8,904 nucleotides of DNA from BJ22 sp031405895 (GCA_031405895.1 JANOFL010000206.1:1-8904), one strand, 5' to 3'; numbered from the stretch's first letter, positions 1 through 6,614 are shown. Made by a program: numbers and translations. The notes: a model not told the origin generated them from the letters alone.

Positions 1-710
1 GATTCGGCGAGCACGCAGGCCCGGTGAATGACGTTGCGCATCTCGCGGACATTGCCCGGCCAGTGGTGCTGTTCGAGCCGCTGCAAGGCCGTTTCGGCAA
101 ATCCGCCGGGCGAATCGCCGTGGCGGGAAACCAGTCGCAAAAAATGAAGCGCCAGCGGCCGGATTTCGTGGCACCGTTCGCGGAGAGGCGGCAAGTCGAC
201 TTCGATGACCCGCAGACGGTGCAGCAGATCCAGGCGAAACCGGCCCGCCGCGACTTCGCCCTGAAGCGGGCGGTTGGATGTCGCCACGACGCGCAGGTCG
301 AGTTCGACCAGCTCATTGGAACCCACGCGCTGCAGTTTCCGGGTTTCGAGCGCCCGCAAGAGCTTGGCCTGCAAATGCAACGGTATCTCGCTGACTTCGT
401 CAAGCAACAGCGTTCCGCCGCTGGACAGCTCAAAACAGCCCACGCGGTCGGTTTCGGCACCGGTGAAGGCTCCGCGCCGGTGCCCAAACAGTTCGCTTTC
501 GATGAGCGACTCTGGCAACGCGGCGCAATTGACGCAGACCATCGCGCGCGCGGCCCGGTCACTGTGGGCGTGCACCAGCTGGCTGATGATTTCCTTCCCG
601 GTTCCGCTTTCGCCCGTCACAAGCACGGTCGCGTCGGAACGAGCGGCGCGGCGCGCCAGGGTGGCCGCCTGTTCCATCGTGCCGCCCAGCCAGCCTGTCG
701 TCGGATCCAT
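1..710 (-). CDS. sigma-54-type AAA+ transcriptional activator (C-terminus outside window)
   Basis: This is the ATPase module that remodels sigma-54 RNA polymerase at enhancer-dependent promoters. Reading the minus strand from ATG at 710 gives 236 residues with no stop before the window edge. Visible in order: Walker A GESGTGKE (33-40), the sigma-54 contact loop GAFTGA (80-85), Walker B around LLLDE (101-105), sensor I ATSN (143-146), the arginine-finger segment FRLDLLHRLRV (158-168) and sensor II WPGNVREMRN (217-226). Any C-terminal helix-turn-helix lies outside the window. The AAA+ domain starts almost at residue 6, so no receiver, GAF or PAS domain precedes it. The frame stays open upstream to the previous gene's stop at 888, with a GTG at 842, but that stretch is a repeat and has no ribosome binding site, so I prefer the ATG at 710. 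The next gene upstream is 177 bp away. By position it could regulate flagellar or envelope genes (FleQ-like role), which is inference only. Confidence 0.93.
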   Translation of the reverse strand, partial: MDPTTGWLGGTMEQAATLARRAARSDATVLVTGESGTGKEIISQLVHAHSDRAARAMVCVNCAALPESLIESELFGHRRGAFTGAETDRVGCFELSSGGTLLLDEVSEIPLHLQAKLLRALETRKLQRVGSNELVELDLRVVATSNRPLQGEVAAGRFRLDLLHRLRVIEVDLPPLRERCHEIRPLALHFLRLVSRHGDSPGGFAETALQRLEQHHWPGNVREMRNVIHRACVLAE

Positions 711-749
711 TCCCGCGACGCCGGATGGAGACCCTGTCCGGGAACCGTC

Positions 750-801
750 GGGGTCTGACGCCAAATCGCGCAGTCGTCGAAGCGATTTGGGGTCTGACCC
801 C
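750..801. repeat. REP-like imperfect inverted repeat with GGGGTCTGACCCC core
   Basis: Two 20-nt arms, 750-769 (GGGGTCTGACGCCAAATCGC) and 782-801, are reverse complements with two mismatches, separated by a 12-nt loop. The right arm itself holds the 13-nt palindrome GGGGTCTGACCCC (789-801). I recall this core as a widely scattered intergenic motif in many bacterial genomes, often discussed with REP-type elements; that is recollection. It sits between the 131-aa gene and the sigma-54 activator. It could be a transcript-end or mRNA-stabilising hairpin, or a mobile repeat. There is no T-tract, so it is not a classical terminator. The reading frame of the downstream activator passes through it without a stop. 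Confidence 0.7.
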
Positions 802-880
802 TTCTCTTCGTCGGGTCGTCGAAATGGGAGGATGTCGGACACGCGGCCGGAAGGGTTGTGTGAGCGGATTTTCTGGGAAT

Positions 881-894
881 GGGCTGATCAGCCC
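881..894. repeat. Perfect palindrome overlapping the stop codon of the 131-aa gene
   Basis: GGGCTGATCAGCCC is a perfect 14-nt palindrome that contains the TGA stop (888-890, minus strand). As RNA it would fold into a 5-bp stem with a GAUC loop. It could be a weak 3'-end hairpin or a dyad binding site, but no T-run follows on the minus strand. Chance is possible. Confidence 0.35.
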
Positions 895-1283
895 GGCTGG
901 CTGACCGGGCGGTACGCGTCTCTCATCCGGCGGGCCATGACGTCGTGGTGTGCAAAGCGCTGCCGATAATCGATCGCCGCCTGCATGCGGGTTTCCATCT
1001 GGCGGGTCCGCTCCACGACCTGTTCCATCGTCGCGGCAATTCGCAGCTGCAGCTGGCGGAGTTCGGACGATGACTCGCGGGCCGGGCCTGCCTCGTTGAG
1101 CAGCCGGGCAAGTTCGGCACCTTGTTGCCGGGTTGAATCGAGATGGCCCGCCAGGCGATCTTCTTCACCGCGCCCCCAGGTCTCCACGGGAGCTTCTCCG
1201 CAGAACTGGTCCAGTTCGGCGAGCATCCGCTGGTACCCGCGCAACAGGTCTTCCAGCCGCGAATGAATCAATGCCTGGGACAT
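888..1283 (-). CDS. small all-helical protein, possibly FlgN/FliT-like (function unknown)
   Basis: A 131-aa soluble protein without signal peptide, rich in Glu, Arg, Gln and Leu, and predicted by eye to be two or three long helices. Segments around residues 5-30 and 70-115 show heptad-like spacing of Leu, Ile, Met and Ala, suggesting coiled coil. No catalytic motif is visible. Size, helical character and flagellar neighbourhood resemble the FlgN/FliT export chaperones, but I see no diagnostic motif, so that is a guess. Its ATG lies one base after the TGA of the preceding gene, with GCGAGGG upstream as ribosome binding site, so translation is probably coupled. It ends with a short basic, proline-containing tail at a palindromic stop region. 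It could equally be a cytoplasmic partner of the two TPR proteins of the same operon. Confidence 0.8.
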   Translation of the reverse strand: MSQALIHSRLEDLLRGYQRMLAELDQFCGEAPVETWGRGEEDRLAGHLDSTRQQGAELARLLNEAGPARESSSELRQLQLRIAATMEQVVERTRQMETRMQAAIDYRQRFAHHDVMARRMRDAYRPVSQPG

Positions 1284-1284
1284 G

Positions 1285-2211
1285 TCAGTTGCCCTCGCCT
1301 GAGAGTTGGGCTTGCCACTGGCCGATCGCTTCGACGACCTGCCGCGAGTCGGCTTCGAGCTGTTTGCGGCGCTGCAGCCAGGTCATCCACCATTCGGCTG
1401 CTGAAACGGGAAAGCCTTCCTGGCTGCCGGCGATCATTTCCCGGTACAGCCCTTCGGCCCGGTCGCGCTGGCCGCCAAGGCGAAGACATCCTGCATGAAC
1501 ATAGTCAAGCCATTGCCGGTCGACCGGATTGGTAACCGTTGCATCGACGGACTCCAGTGCCCTTAGCGCCATCTCCGTGTCACCGGTCACAAACAGGCTG
1601 AAGCCCAGCTCGAGCGGATCGACGGGTGCCGGGAAAACCGGCGCGCCCTGGAGTCTGTCTTCAGTTTGAGCCGCCGTTCCTGGAAGGCGCGGTTCGCCCG
1701 GGACGTTGCTCCCGGCTGAACTGGCGGAACCGGCGATAACCTCGCCCGCGACTTCAGCGGCATGATCGCCGCCGGTAGGAGGGGTTGGCTCACCGCCCGC
1801 TGTGTCAGCCAGTGATCCAGGCGCCCCGGGCAGCGAAAGTGCTCCGCTCGCCCGGCTTTCCATCAAGGCTCGCAGCAGATTGAGTTTCTGCCGGATCGAT
1901 TCACCTTCATTCCCTGACAGCTGGGCACCAGGCGTCACCAGGGATTCGCCGGTTGCCCCATGCAACGCAGACCTTTCATCGAACGGAACTGTCGGATCCG
2001 GTGTCCCGAGGGGCGTCGCGGGATGGTCCAGGCTCGACTTGAGCCGGCTGATCAGCCGAAAAACGTCCTCCTGTGAACTCTCCCCGACAGCGGGCGCGAC
2101 GTTCTGCGACGGCGTGCTGTCGGCGTTGGCAGGTTGCTGCGCCGCAGTCGCGCGCGGGATGACCAGCAGCAATCCTGCCACCAGCATGATCCAGGTGGTT
2201 GTTCGAATCAT
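1285..2211 (-). CDS. secreted or membrane-anchored TPR-like protein (308 aa, function unknown)
   Basis: The start is taken at the ATG of 2211, which overlaps the previous gene's stop as ATGA and has AGGACAGG 4 nt upstream (2216-2223). A longer reading from 2316 would overlap the upstream gene by over 100 bp and hide the signal peptide. Residues 1 to about 23 form a signal sequence: a short basic start, then a hydrophobic core (WIMLVAGLLLVI) and an Ala-rich cleavage-like site before AQQ. Residues about 25-185 are low-complexity, rich in Ala, Gly, Pro, Ser and Thr, and probably disordered. Residues about 192-308 look like TPR-type helical pairs, with motifs such as LGFSLFVTGDTEMALRALE and GGQRDRAEGLYREMI. 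Such repeats act as protein-binding scaffolds. With a cleaved signal it would work in the periplasm or at the envelope, probably with the upstream 781-aa protein. Confidence 0.85.
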   Translation of the reverse strand: MIRTTTWIMLVAGLLLVIPRATAAQQPANADSTPSQNVAPAVGESSQEDVFRLISRLKSSLDHPATPLGTPDPTVPFDERSALHGATGESLVTPGAQLSGNEGESIRQKLNLLRALMESRASGALSLPGAPGSLADTAGGEPTPPTGGDHAAEVAGEVIAGSASSAGSNVPGEPRLPGTAAQTEDRLQGAPVFPAPVDPLELGFSLFVTGDTEMALRALESVDATVTNPVDRQWLDYVHAGCLRLGGQRDRAEGLYREMIAGSQEGFPVSAAEWWMTWLQRRKQLEADSRQVVEAIGQWQAQLSGEGN

Positions 2212-4553
2212 GGTACCTGTCCTGCCGTTGAATCGCCGCCGAAAATCATGCCGGTTGTTGGCGAACCCGTCGTTTCGCCAGGCGGGTCGTCGAGCGGACA
2301 GACTCCGGCGAAACAAAGCGCGGCCGCATAGGGTTGCTCGAGCCGGGTGTAGGCCGCACCCATCAGACCAAGGGCTTCCTTGCGCGCCACGTCATCCACC
2401 TCCGGTTCAAGCAGGCTCCTCGCGGAACCGATCGCCGCGCGCAACTCGCCGCCGGCAAGCTGCAGCCGCGCAAGCTCAAGCTGCGCCGAAACGCGAACCG
2501 GGGACTCTGGTTGCCTTGCAATCCGCTCCAGGATCTGTGCCGCATCGGACGGTGCTCCGGCCAGCCGGCGATACCCGGCCAGTTGCATCGAAAGCCGGCC
2601 ATCCCAGTAGTCCCCAGCGCCGACCGTGACATGGGGCGTGATCGCCGCGGCTGCCCTGTCGCTGAACCCAAGCCGTTGCCATGCATCGGCAATCAGCGCC
2701 GACGCCGCCGGGGTCAGTCCCGTTTGGCGATCCGCGAGGGTCACGGCGGCAAGCAGTCGTGGCTCTTCCCGGGCCCGGGACATGGTGGTTTGGCTGCCGA
2801 GGTACCGGCTGAAGCTTCCCAGAAACGCCGCTACGGCCTCAGCCTGAGAGCCAGCCATCAGCTCACGATGTTCAAAAATCACCTGGTTGGCAGCCCAGGG
2901 GTTTTCTTCCAGCAGGTAAGCCGTCGCCAGCGCGAGGGCCGCTTCGCAGCGCGCGACGTCTGAACTGGCGAGCCGGGCGCTGCGCGAAGCCGCCTGACGG
3001 GCTTCGTCAAAAGCACCCCTTGCAAGGGCCAGGCCCGCGATCCGCGACCATGCTTCTCCCTGCAATCCCAGATTCCAGGTCGAGTCAATCGCGTCGTACA
3101 GCCCCTGACGTGCGTCCTCGAGCCGGCCGAGCCGCTCGTCCAGCCGCGACCGGTTGACCAGCAGGCCCGCCGCCAGCTCACCCGTCGCCCCCAGTCGCCA
3201 GGCCTCGTGCCAGTGCTGGGCTGCAGCATCCGGCTGGCCGGCTTCCAGCGCGAGGTTGCCCTGTGCGGTGTGACACCACGGATTCCGCCGGTCAGCCGGA
3301 AAGGAATCTGAAAACCTTGCCAACAACCCGGCGCTGCATCTAGACCGGAGGTCTGCGAGTTCAGCGGGAGTGGCCCGGTCAATCCGCAATTCCTGGCCTT
3401 GCAGCCGCCAGGCAAGATCCTCCGACAACGACAGCAGATCGAGCAACAGGTCGACGGGTTGCGATGTGACCAGGATCGACTTGGATCTGCCTGCCAGTCG
3501 CTGCCGTGCAGCGGTCGTCACCACCACGGTCCAGCCTGGCCCGCCGGCGATCTGCTGAAACACGTTCTGAAAAGTCTGGGCAGGCAGGTTGACGTCGATC
3601 TGGCCGAATGCGCCGCCGGAGAGACCGGCTGATGGAGCCGCGGTTTCGTCGGTCGGGGCCAACGCATGTTCGGCCAGCAATGCAGGCGGACCGTGTTCGT
3701 CTTCCGCGGCGGTCTGGATCGCCGGAACAGGCGGCGGCCCAGGTTCTTCCAGCGTGGTCCCGCCAGACTCAAGCTCGGCCGGCCAGAGCGCGGAGACCAT
3801 CAGTTCGACGGCCGGCGGCGGGGCCTCGAACCAGAGCGTTGGTGCCTTCCCCCCGGCCTCACCCGACCGGGGTCCTGCCTCCAGCAGGCCCACGGCGAGC
3901 AGCCAGTTGATCTCCGCCGCGGCCCACTTGTCTTTGTCGGCCAGCAAACCCGACTGAAGGTAGAGGTCGCTGGCCAGCTCGACAGCTTCGTCATTTCTTC
4001 CGGCCGCCAGCCAGACGCGAACCAATCCGGCCAAAGCGAATACTTCCGCCCTGTTACCCGGCCGGTTGCGAAGAGCTGTCGCGTAGGCAGCTTCCGCCTG
4101 CCGCAGGTTGCCCGCCAGCTCCTCAGCCAGTCCCAGCCAGACCTGGCATTCCGCCCATCTCGGCGACCGCCCGGGCGAAAGTCCTCCGGTATGTCCTCGA
4201 ATCAGCGAGGCGGCGCGCTCATGGCCACCGGCAAGCATCAGCTCGCGCGACTGAACGAGCAGTGATTCGGGGACCAATCGCCAACCGTCATCGGGCTCGT
4301 CCTGTTCATCGAGCATTCCCTCCGGAACCAGTTCGGCCAGCTGTTCGTGCAGTCCGCCAGACGAATGGTCGGCCGGATGACCAGGCTGAATGGCCGCTTG
4401 CGTTTCGGGCAAAGCAGCGGGGGCAGGCAATCCAGATCCGGCTTGCCCTGTTTCCGCTGTCGTTGCGCTGCTGTCAGGCCAGAAAGCAGCCGTGCCGGCG
4501 ACAACGCCAGCGCAGAACAGGGCCGCAATGAGCCAGGGGAGGGCGCGAACCAT
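2208..4553 (-). CDS. membrane-anchored TPR protein with secretin-type N-terminal (STN-like) domain
   Basis: A 781-aa protein opening with a hydrophobic segment (residues about 5-24, PWLIAALFCAGVVAG) that is a signal anchor or signal peptide, followed by an Ala/Pro-rich linker to about 90. TPR-like helices cover about 95-225 (for instance GNLRQAEAAYATALRNRPGN). A second Pro/Glu-rich linker follows (240-312). Residues about 316-395 resemble the STN or secretin short domain: a DVNLP strand, helix FQNVFQQIAG, GWTVVV, then PVDLLLDLLSLSEDLAWR and a final strand ELRIDRA. The remainder (about 420-765) is a second, longer TPR array. STN domains normally sit in secretins and TonB receptors, where they bind periplasmic partners; here no beta-barrel domain follows. 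It heads the minus-strand operon, its stop overlapping the next start. Only a weak ribosome binding site precedes the ATG. Function is not recognised; an envelope scaffold is the most economical reading. Confidence 0.87.
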   Translation of the reverse strand: MVRALPWLIAALFCAGVVAGTAAFWPDSSATTAETGQAGSGLPAPAALPETQAAIQPGHPADHSSGGLHEQLAELVPEGMLDEQDEPDDGWRLVPESLLVQSRELMLAGGHERAASLIRGHTGGLSPGRSPRWAECQVWLGLAEELAGNLRQAEAAYATALRNRPGNRAEVFALAGLVRVWLAAGRNDEAVELASDLYLQSGLLADKDKWAAAEINWLLAVGLLEAGPRSGEAGGKAPTLWFEAPPPAVELMVSALWPAELESGGTTLEEPGPPPVPAIQTAAEDEHGPPALLAEHALAPTDETAAPSAGLSGGAFGQIDVNLPAQTFQNVFQQIAGGPGWTVVVTTAARQRLAGRSKSILVTSQPVDLLLDLLSLSEDLAWRLQGQELRIDRATPAELADLRSRCSAGLLARFSDSFPADRRNPWCHTAQGNLALEAGQPDAAAQHWHEAWRLGATGELAAGLLVNRSRLDERLGRLEDARQGLYDAIDSTWNLGLQGEAWSRIAGLALARGAFDEARQAASRSARLASSDVARCEAALALATAYLLEENPWAANQVIFEHRELMAGSQAEAVAAFLGSFSRYLGSQTTMSRAREEPRLLAAVTLADRQTGLTPAASALIADAWQRLGFSDRAAAAITPHVTVGAGDYWDGRLSMQLAGYRRLAGAPSDAAQILERIARQPESPVRVSAQLELARLQLAGGELRAAIGSARSLLEPEVDDVARKEALGLMGAAYTRLEQPYAAALCFAGVCPLDDPPGETTGSPTTGMIFGGDSTAGQVP

Positions 4554-4648
4554 CAGACTTGCAGTGAAACATTTTGGCCCCGGTGCGCGGTTCCGCCCCG
4601 GAATCGGGCAGGAAAAGCCGGATCATGGTGCAAGTCGATGTAATCGTC

Positions 4649-4665
4649 ACAGTCTGCCCGACTGT
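4649..4665. promoter_or_regulatory. Small dyad, possible operator
   Basis: ACAGTC (4649-4654) and GACTGT (4660-4665) form a perfect 6-bp inverted repeat around TGCCC. It lies just downstream of the minus-strand promoter-like elements, where a repressor or activator could bind. A second CTGTCA copy occurs at 4685-4690, 23 bp from the one at 4662-4667. Short dyads of this size also arise by chance. Confidence 0.25.
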
Positions 4666-4673
4666 CATGGTCC

Positions 4674-4702
4674 GAATCGGCCTGCTGTCAAGCCAACCTT
4701 TA
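4674..4702 (-). promoter_or_regulatory. sigma-28-like promoter elements facing the TPR operon (spacing atypical)
   Basis: On the minus strand TAAAGGTT (4702-4695) matches the FliA/sigma-28 -35 TAAAGTTT at 7 of 8, and GCCGATTC (4681-4674) matches the -10 GCCGATAA at 6 of 8. The spacer is 13 nt rather than the canonical 11, which is a real objection. If used, transcription would begin about 110-120 nt upstream of the 781-aa TPR gene and tie this operon to the flagellar sigma factor. The minus-strand TTGACA lies inside the spacer. Confidence 0.3.
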
Positions 4703-4713
4703 GAAATTCGCCA

Positions 4714-4740
4714 GCAAGTGGGTCTGGAAGGCAACGATAA
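4714..4740 (+). promoter_or_regulatory. Candidate sigma-28-type promoter for flgM-flagellin
   Basis: GCAAGTGG (4714-4721) keeps the AAGT core of the -35 TAAAGTTT. After exactly 11 nt comes AACGATAA (4733-4740), matching the -10 GCCGATAA at 6 of 8, including the whole CGATAA core. The implied start near 4747 leaves a short leader with AGGAG at 4759-4763. Position, spacing and the nature of the genes downstream fit late-class flagellar control, though the -35 matches only 4 of 8. Confidence 0.42.
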
Positions 4741-4770
4741 CCAGGAGTCCGGTTTTACAGGAGTGATTCG

Positions 4771-5103
4771 ATGAAAATCAATCCCCAAAGTCCAGGCTTC
4801 CATTTCTCGGTCCCCAAGGCCGGCGATGCGGCAGCTGTTTTAGCGGCGGGCGACAGTGCCCGCGGTCCCATCACGGAACAGGCTGGCGAGAGCATCGCCG
4901 ACCTGGTCACGCGACTGTCGATCATCCCGCTGGTGGAACTTCTGAACAAGTCGGACGAACAGCGGGCAGCGCTGGTTGATCGCGCCAGGGAGAGACTCGC
5001 CGCCGGCGATTACCTGACTCCCCTCGCTGCCCAGCAGACCGCGGATTCAATCCTTGGCCTGCTGGCGATTGACCAGTCCGGACCGGCCGTCACAGACGGC
5101 TAA
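4771..5103 (+). CDS. flgM: FlgM-like anti-sigma-28 factor
   Basis: FlgM binds sigma-28 in the cytoplasm and is exported through the finished hook-basal body, which releases the sigma factor for late genes such as flagellin. This 110-aa protein has the family's usual size (about 90-110) and layout: an MKIN start, a probably disordered N-terminal half, and a C-terminal helical part. The segment RAALVDRARERLAAGDY (about 70-86), followed by a helix with AAQQTADSILGLL, parallels the FlgM pattern R..i..Lk..I..G.Y....~iA..ll that contacts sigma-28. It lies 92 bp upstream of flagellin on the same strand, a sensible place for this gene. The ATG at 4771 has AGGAG seven bases upstream (4759-4763). The middle segment SIADLVTRLSIIPLVELLNK is more hydrophobic than usual. 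Assigned from the C-terminal pattern plus context; a diverged small flagellar protein is the alternative. Confidence 0.68.
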   Translation: MKINPQSPGFHFSVPKAGDAAAVLAAGDSARGPITEQAGESIADLVTRLSIIPLVELLNKSDEQRAALVDRARERLAAGDYLTPLAAQQTADSILGLLAIDQSGPAVTDG

Positions 5104-5195
5104 GCCGGTGATATTGCAACGGTCAGGAATGGATTCCGGACCGCCATCGCAAGGACGCAACATCCTGTCAAACCCTGGTTTGGGAGACTCACAAC
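5104..5195 (+). promoter_or_regulatory. Flagellin leader with GGA-containing hairpins (possible CsrA target)
   Basis: The 92-nt space before flagellin has four GGA triplets (5126, 5131, 5138, 5153) plus the ribosome binding site GGGAG (5182-5186), nine bases before the ATG. GGAA (5126-5129) pairs with TTCC (5134-5137), leaving TGGA in the loop. CAAACC (5169-5174) can pair with GGTTTG (5177-5182), which abuts and partly covers the ribosome binding site. GGA in a hairpin loop next to a flagellin ribosome binding site is the arrangement targeted by CsrA in the Bacillus hag/FliW system. No clear promoter is seen, so flagellin is probably cotranscribed with flgM. Confidence 0.4.
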
Positions 5196-6614
5196 ATGTT
5201 GGGACTTGTGAACAATGTCGGTGCGCTCAATGCGCAGCACAACCTCGGACGGGCGAACAATTCGCTCAACAAATCGATTGAGCGGCTCTCGTCCGGTCTC
5301 AAGGTCAACCGCGGGGCCGACGGCCCAGCGGCCCTCGTGATTTCGGAAAAGCAGCGCTCGCAGATTTCCGGTCTGCGAACCGCGATCGACAACACCGAAA
5401 AGGCCGTTTCGGTCGTGCAGACCGCCGAAGGCGCGCTCGCCGAAATCAATACCCTGCTGACCAAGATTCGCAGCCTCGCCCTCGACTCGGCCAATACCGG
5501 CGTCAATGACGACGACGCCCTGGCCGCCAACCAGGCTGAAATCGACAACGCCCTCGACACGATCGACCGGATCGCCAACAACACCCAGTTCGGCGAAAAG
5601 AAACTGCTTGACGGCTCGGCCGGCCTGAACGGCACCGTGACCGACGCCGACGTGACCTTTCTCAAGGCCACGACATCGACTTCGGCCGGCACTTATGCCG
5701 TCGCGATCACGACCCCCGCAGAACGGGCCCGCCTCACCGCCGGCACCGCCCAGACCGGCAACCTCGCGGCCGATGAAATCCTCACCGTCAACGGCGTCAG
5801 CATCTCGCTTTCGTCTGGCATGTCGCGGGCCCAGGTCCAGTCGCGGATCAACGAGTTCACCGGACAGACCGGCGTGACCGCGGAAAACGATCCGGCAGCA
5901 GCGACCAGCACCCGGCTCCGTTCCGCCCAGTTCGGCTCAGCCGCGACGATTCAGGTCGTCTCGAACCAGGCCGCCGCCGTAACCAGCAGCGGATTCGGCA
6001 CGACCCAGGTTTCCGACACGGGCGTCGACATCGCCGGCACACTCGGCGGCAGCGCGGCGTCCGGTTCGGGCAACATTCTCACCGGCACGGCGGGTTCAGC
6101 AAATGGCCTGAAGGTCTCTTTGGCTGCCAACTCCGCCGACCTCGCCCTGTCGGTGACCGGTGCCCAGGGCAACGTCACAGTCCAGGACAACTCGCTGACT
6201 TTCCAGATCGGTGCCAACCGCAACCAGACGGTTGAGATCGCGATCAACAAGGCCACGGCCAGCACCCTTGGAGTGGGTGTCTCGAACAACCAGTTCGGCT
6301 CGTTGGGCGCGATTCAGGTTAATTCGGCCAGCAAATCCCAGGATGCCCTGGCCGTGATCGACGCGGCCGTCGACGAGATCACCAATCTCCGCGGCACGCT
6401 CGGTGCTTTTCAGTCCAACACACTGGAGTCGACCGCCAACAACATGCGGAACACGCTGGAAAACACCGTGTCCGCCGAGTCCGTCATCCGCGACACTGAC
6501 TTCGCGGAAGAAATCTCGAACTTCACCAACAAGCAGATCCTCGTGCAGGCCGGTTCCTCGGTGCTTTCCAGCGCCAACCAGACCTCGCAGCTGATCCTGT
6601 CGCTGTTGCAATAG
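5196..6614 (+). CDS. fliC: flagellin (filament subunit)
   Basis: The exported subunit that polymerises into the flagellar filament. The 472-aa product has both conserved ends: N-terminal D0/D1 (residues 1 to about 140), with NLGRANNSLNKSIERLSSGL, AEGALAEINTLLTKIRSLA and NNTQFGEKKLLDG; and C-terminal D1/D0 (about 383-472), with LRGTLGAFQSN, NTVSAESVIRDTDFAEEISN and the hydrophobic tail ending LLQ. The middle (about 140-380) is the variable surface-exposed part, rich in Ala, Thr, Ser and Gly. It carries a flagellin hook-IN-type motif near 188-230 (DEILTVNGVSI to GVTA) and a LTFQIGANRNQTVEIAI strand pair near 334-350. No Cys is seen. GGGAG lies nine bases upstream of the ATG. It follows the FlgM-like gene and ends in a strong terminator, fitting a highly expressed late gene. 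The full-length termini distinguish it from the hook-junction protein FlgL. Confidence 0.97.
   Translation: MLGLVNNVGALNAQHNLGRANNSLNKSIERLSSGLKVNRGADGPAALVISEKQRSQISGLRTAIDNTEKAVSVVQTAEGALAEINTLLTKIRSLALDSANTGVNDDDALAANQAEIDNALDTIDRIANNTQFGEKKLLDGSAGLNGTVTDADVTFLKATTSTSAGTYAVAITTPAERARLTAGTAQTGNLAADEILTVNGVSISLSSGMSRAQVQSRINEFTGQTGVTAENDPAAATSTRLRSAQFGSAATIQVVSNQAAAVTSSGFGTTQVSDTGVDIAGTLGGSAASGSGNILTGTAGSANGLKVSLAANSADLALSVTGAQGNVTVQDNSLTFQIGANRNQTVEIAINKATASTLGVGVSNNQFGSLGAIQVNSASKSQDALAVIDAAVDEITNLRGTLGAFQSNTLESTANNMRNTLENTVSAESVIRDTDFAEEISNFTNKQILVQAGSSVLSSANQTSQLILSLLQ

Larger units (their letters stand above)
4554..4770. promoter_or_regulatory. Divergent intergenic control region (TPR operon / flgM-flagellin)
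   Basis: A 217-bp gap between two genes reading away from each other, so promoters for both directions must lie here or further inside the genes. It is less GC-rich near 4690-4760 than its surroundings. It holds a sigma-28-like candidate facing right, a sigma-28-like pair facing left with a spacer two bases too long, a TTGACA hexamer on the minus strand (4687-4692) without a convincing -10 partner, and a small dyad at 4649-4665. No small gene or RNA is evident. Confidence 0.7.

Noticed and set aside
24..758. Long plus-strand open frame (244 aa) across the left edge
   Set aside because: It is antisense to the sigma-54 AAA+ domain, whose Walker A, GAFTGA and sensor motifs are unmistakable on the minus strand.
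711..842. GTG at 842 as start of the sigma-54 activator
   Set aside because: No ribosome binding site, and the added 44 residues are encoded by a palindromic repeat with no domain character.
2212..2316. Earlier start (2316) for the 308-aa protein
   Set aside because: It would overlap the upstream TPR gene by over 100 bp and put an Arg-rich stretch ahead of a good signal peptide; the ATG at 2211 has AGGACAGG and the ATGA overlap.
1802..2963. Two long plus-strand open frames (1802-2629 and 2334-2963)
   Set aside because: Arg/Pro/Ser-rich shadow translations opposite the TPR genes; GC-rich DNA with G/C third positions yields long antisense frames.
4687..4692. TTGACA on the minus strand as a sigma-70 -35
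   Set aside because: No acceptable -10 at 16-18 nt; kept only as a remark under the intergenic region.
4474..4803. 109-aa minus-strand open frame spanning the divergent promoter region
   Set aside because: It overlaps the TPR gene start in another frame and the FlgM-like start; there is no protein-like pattern.
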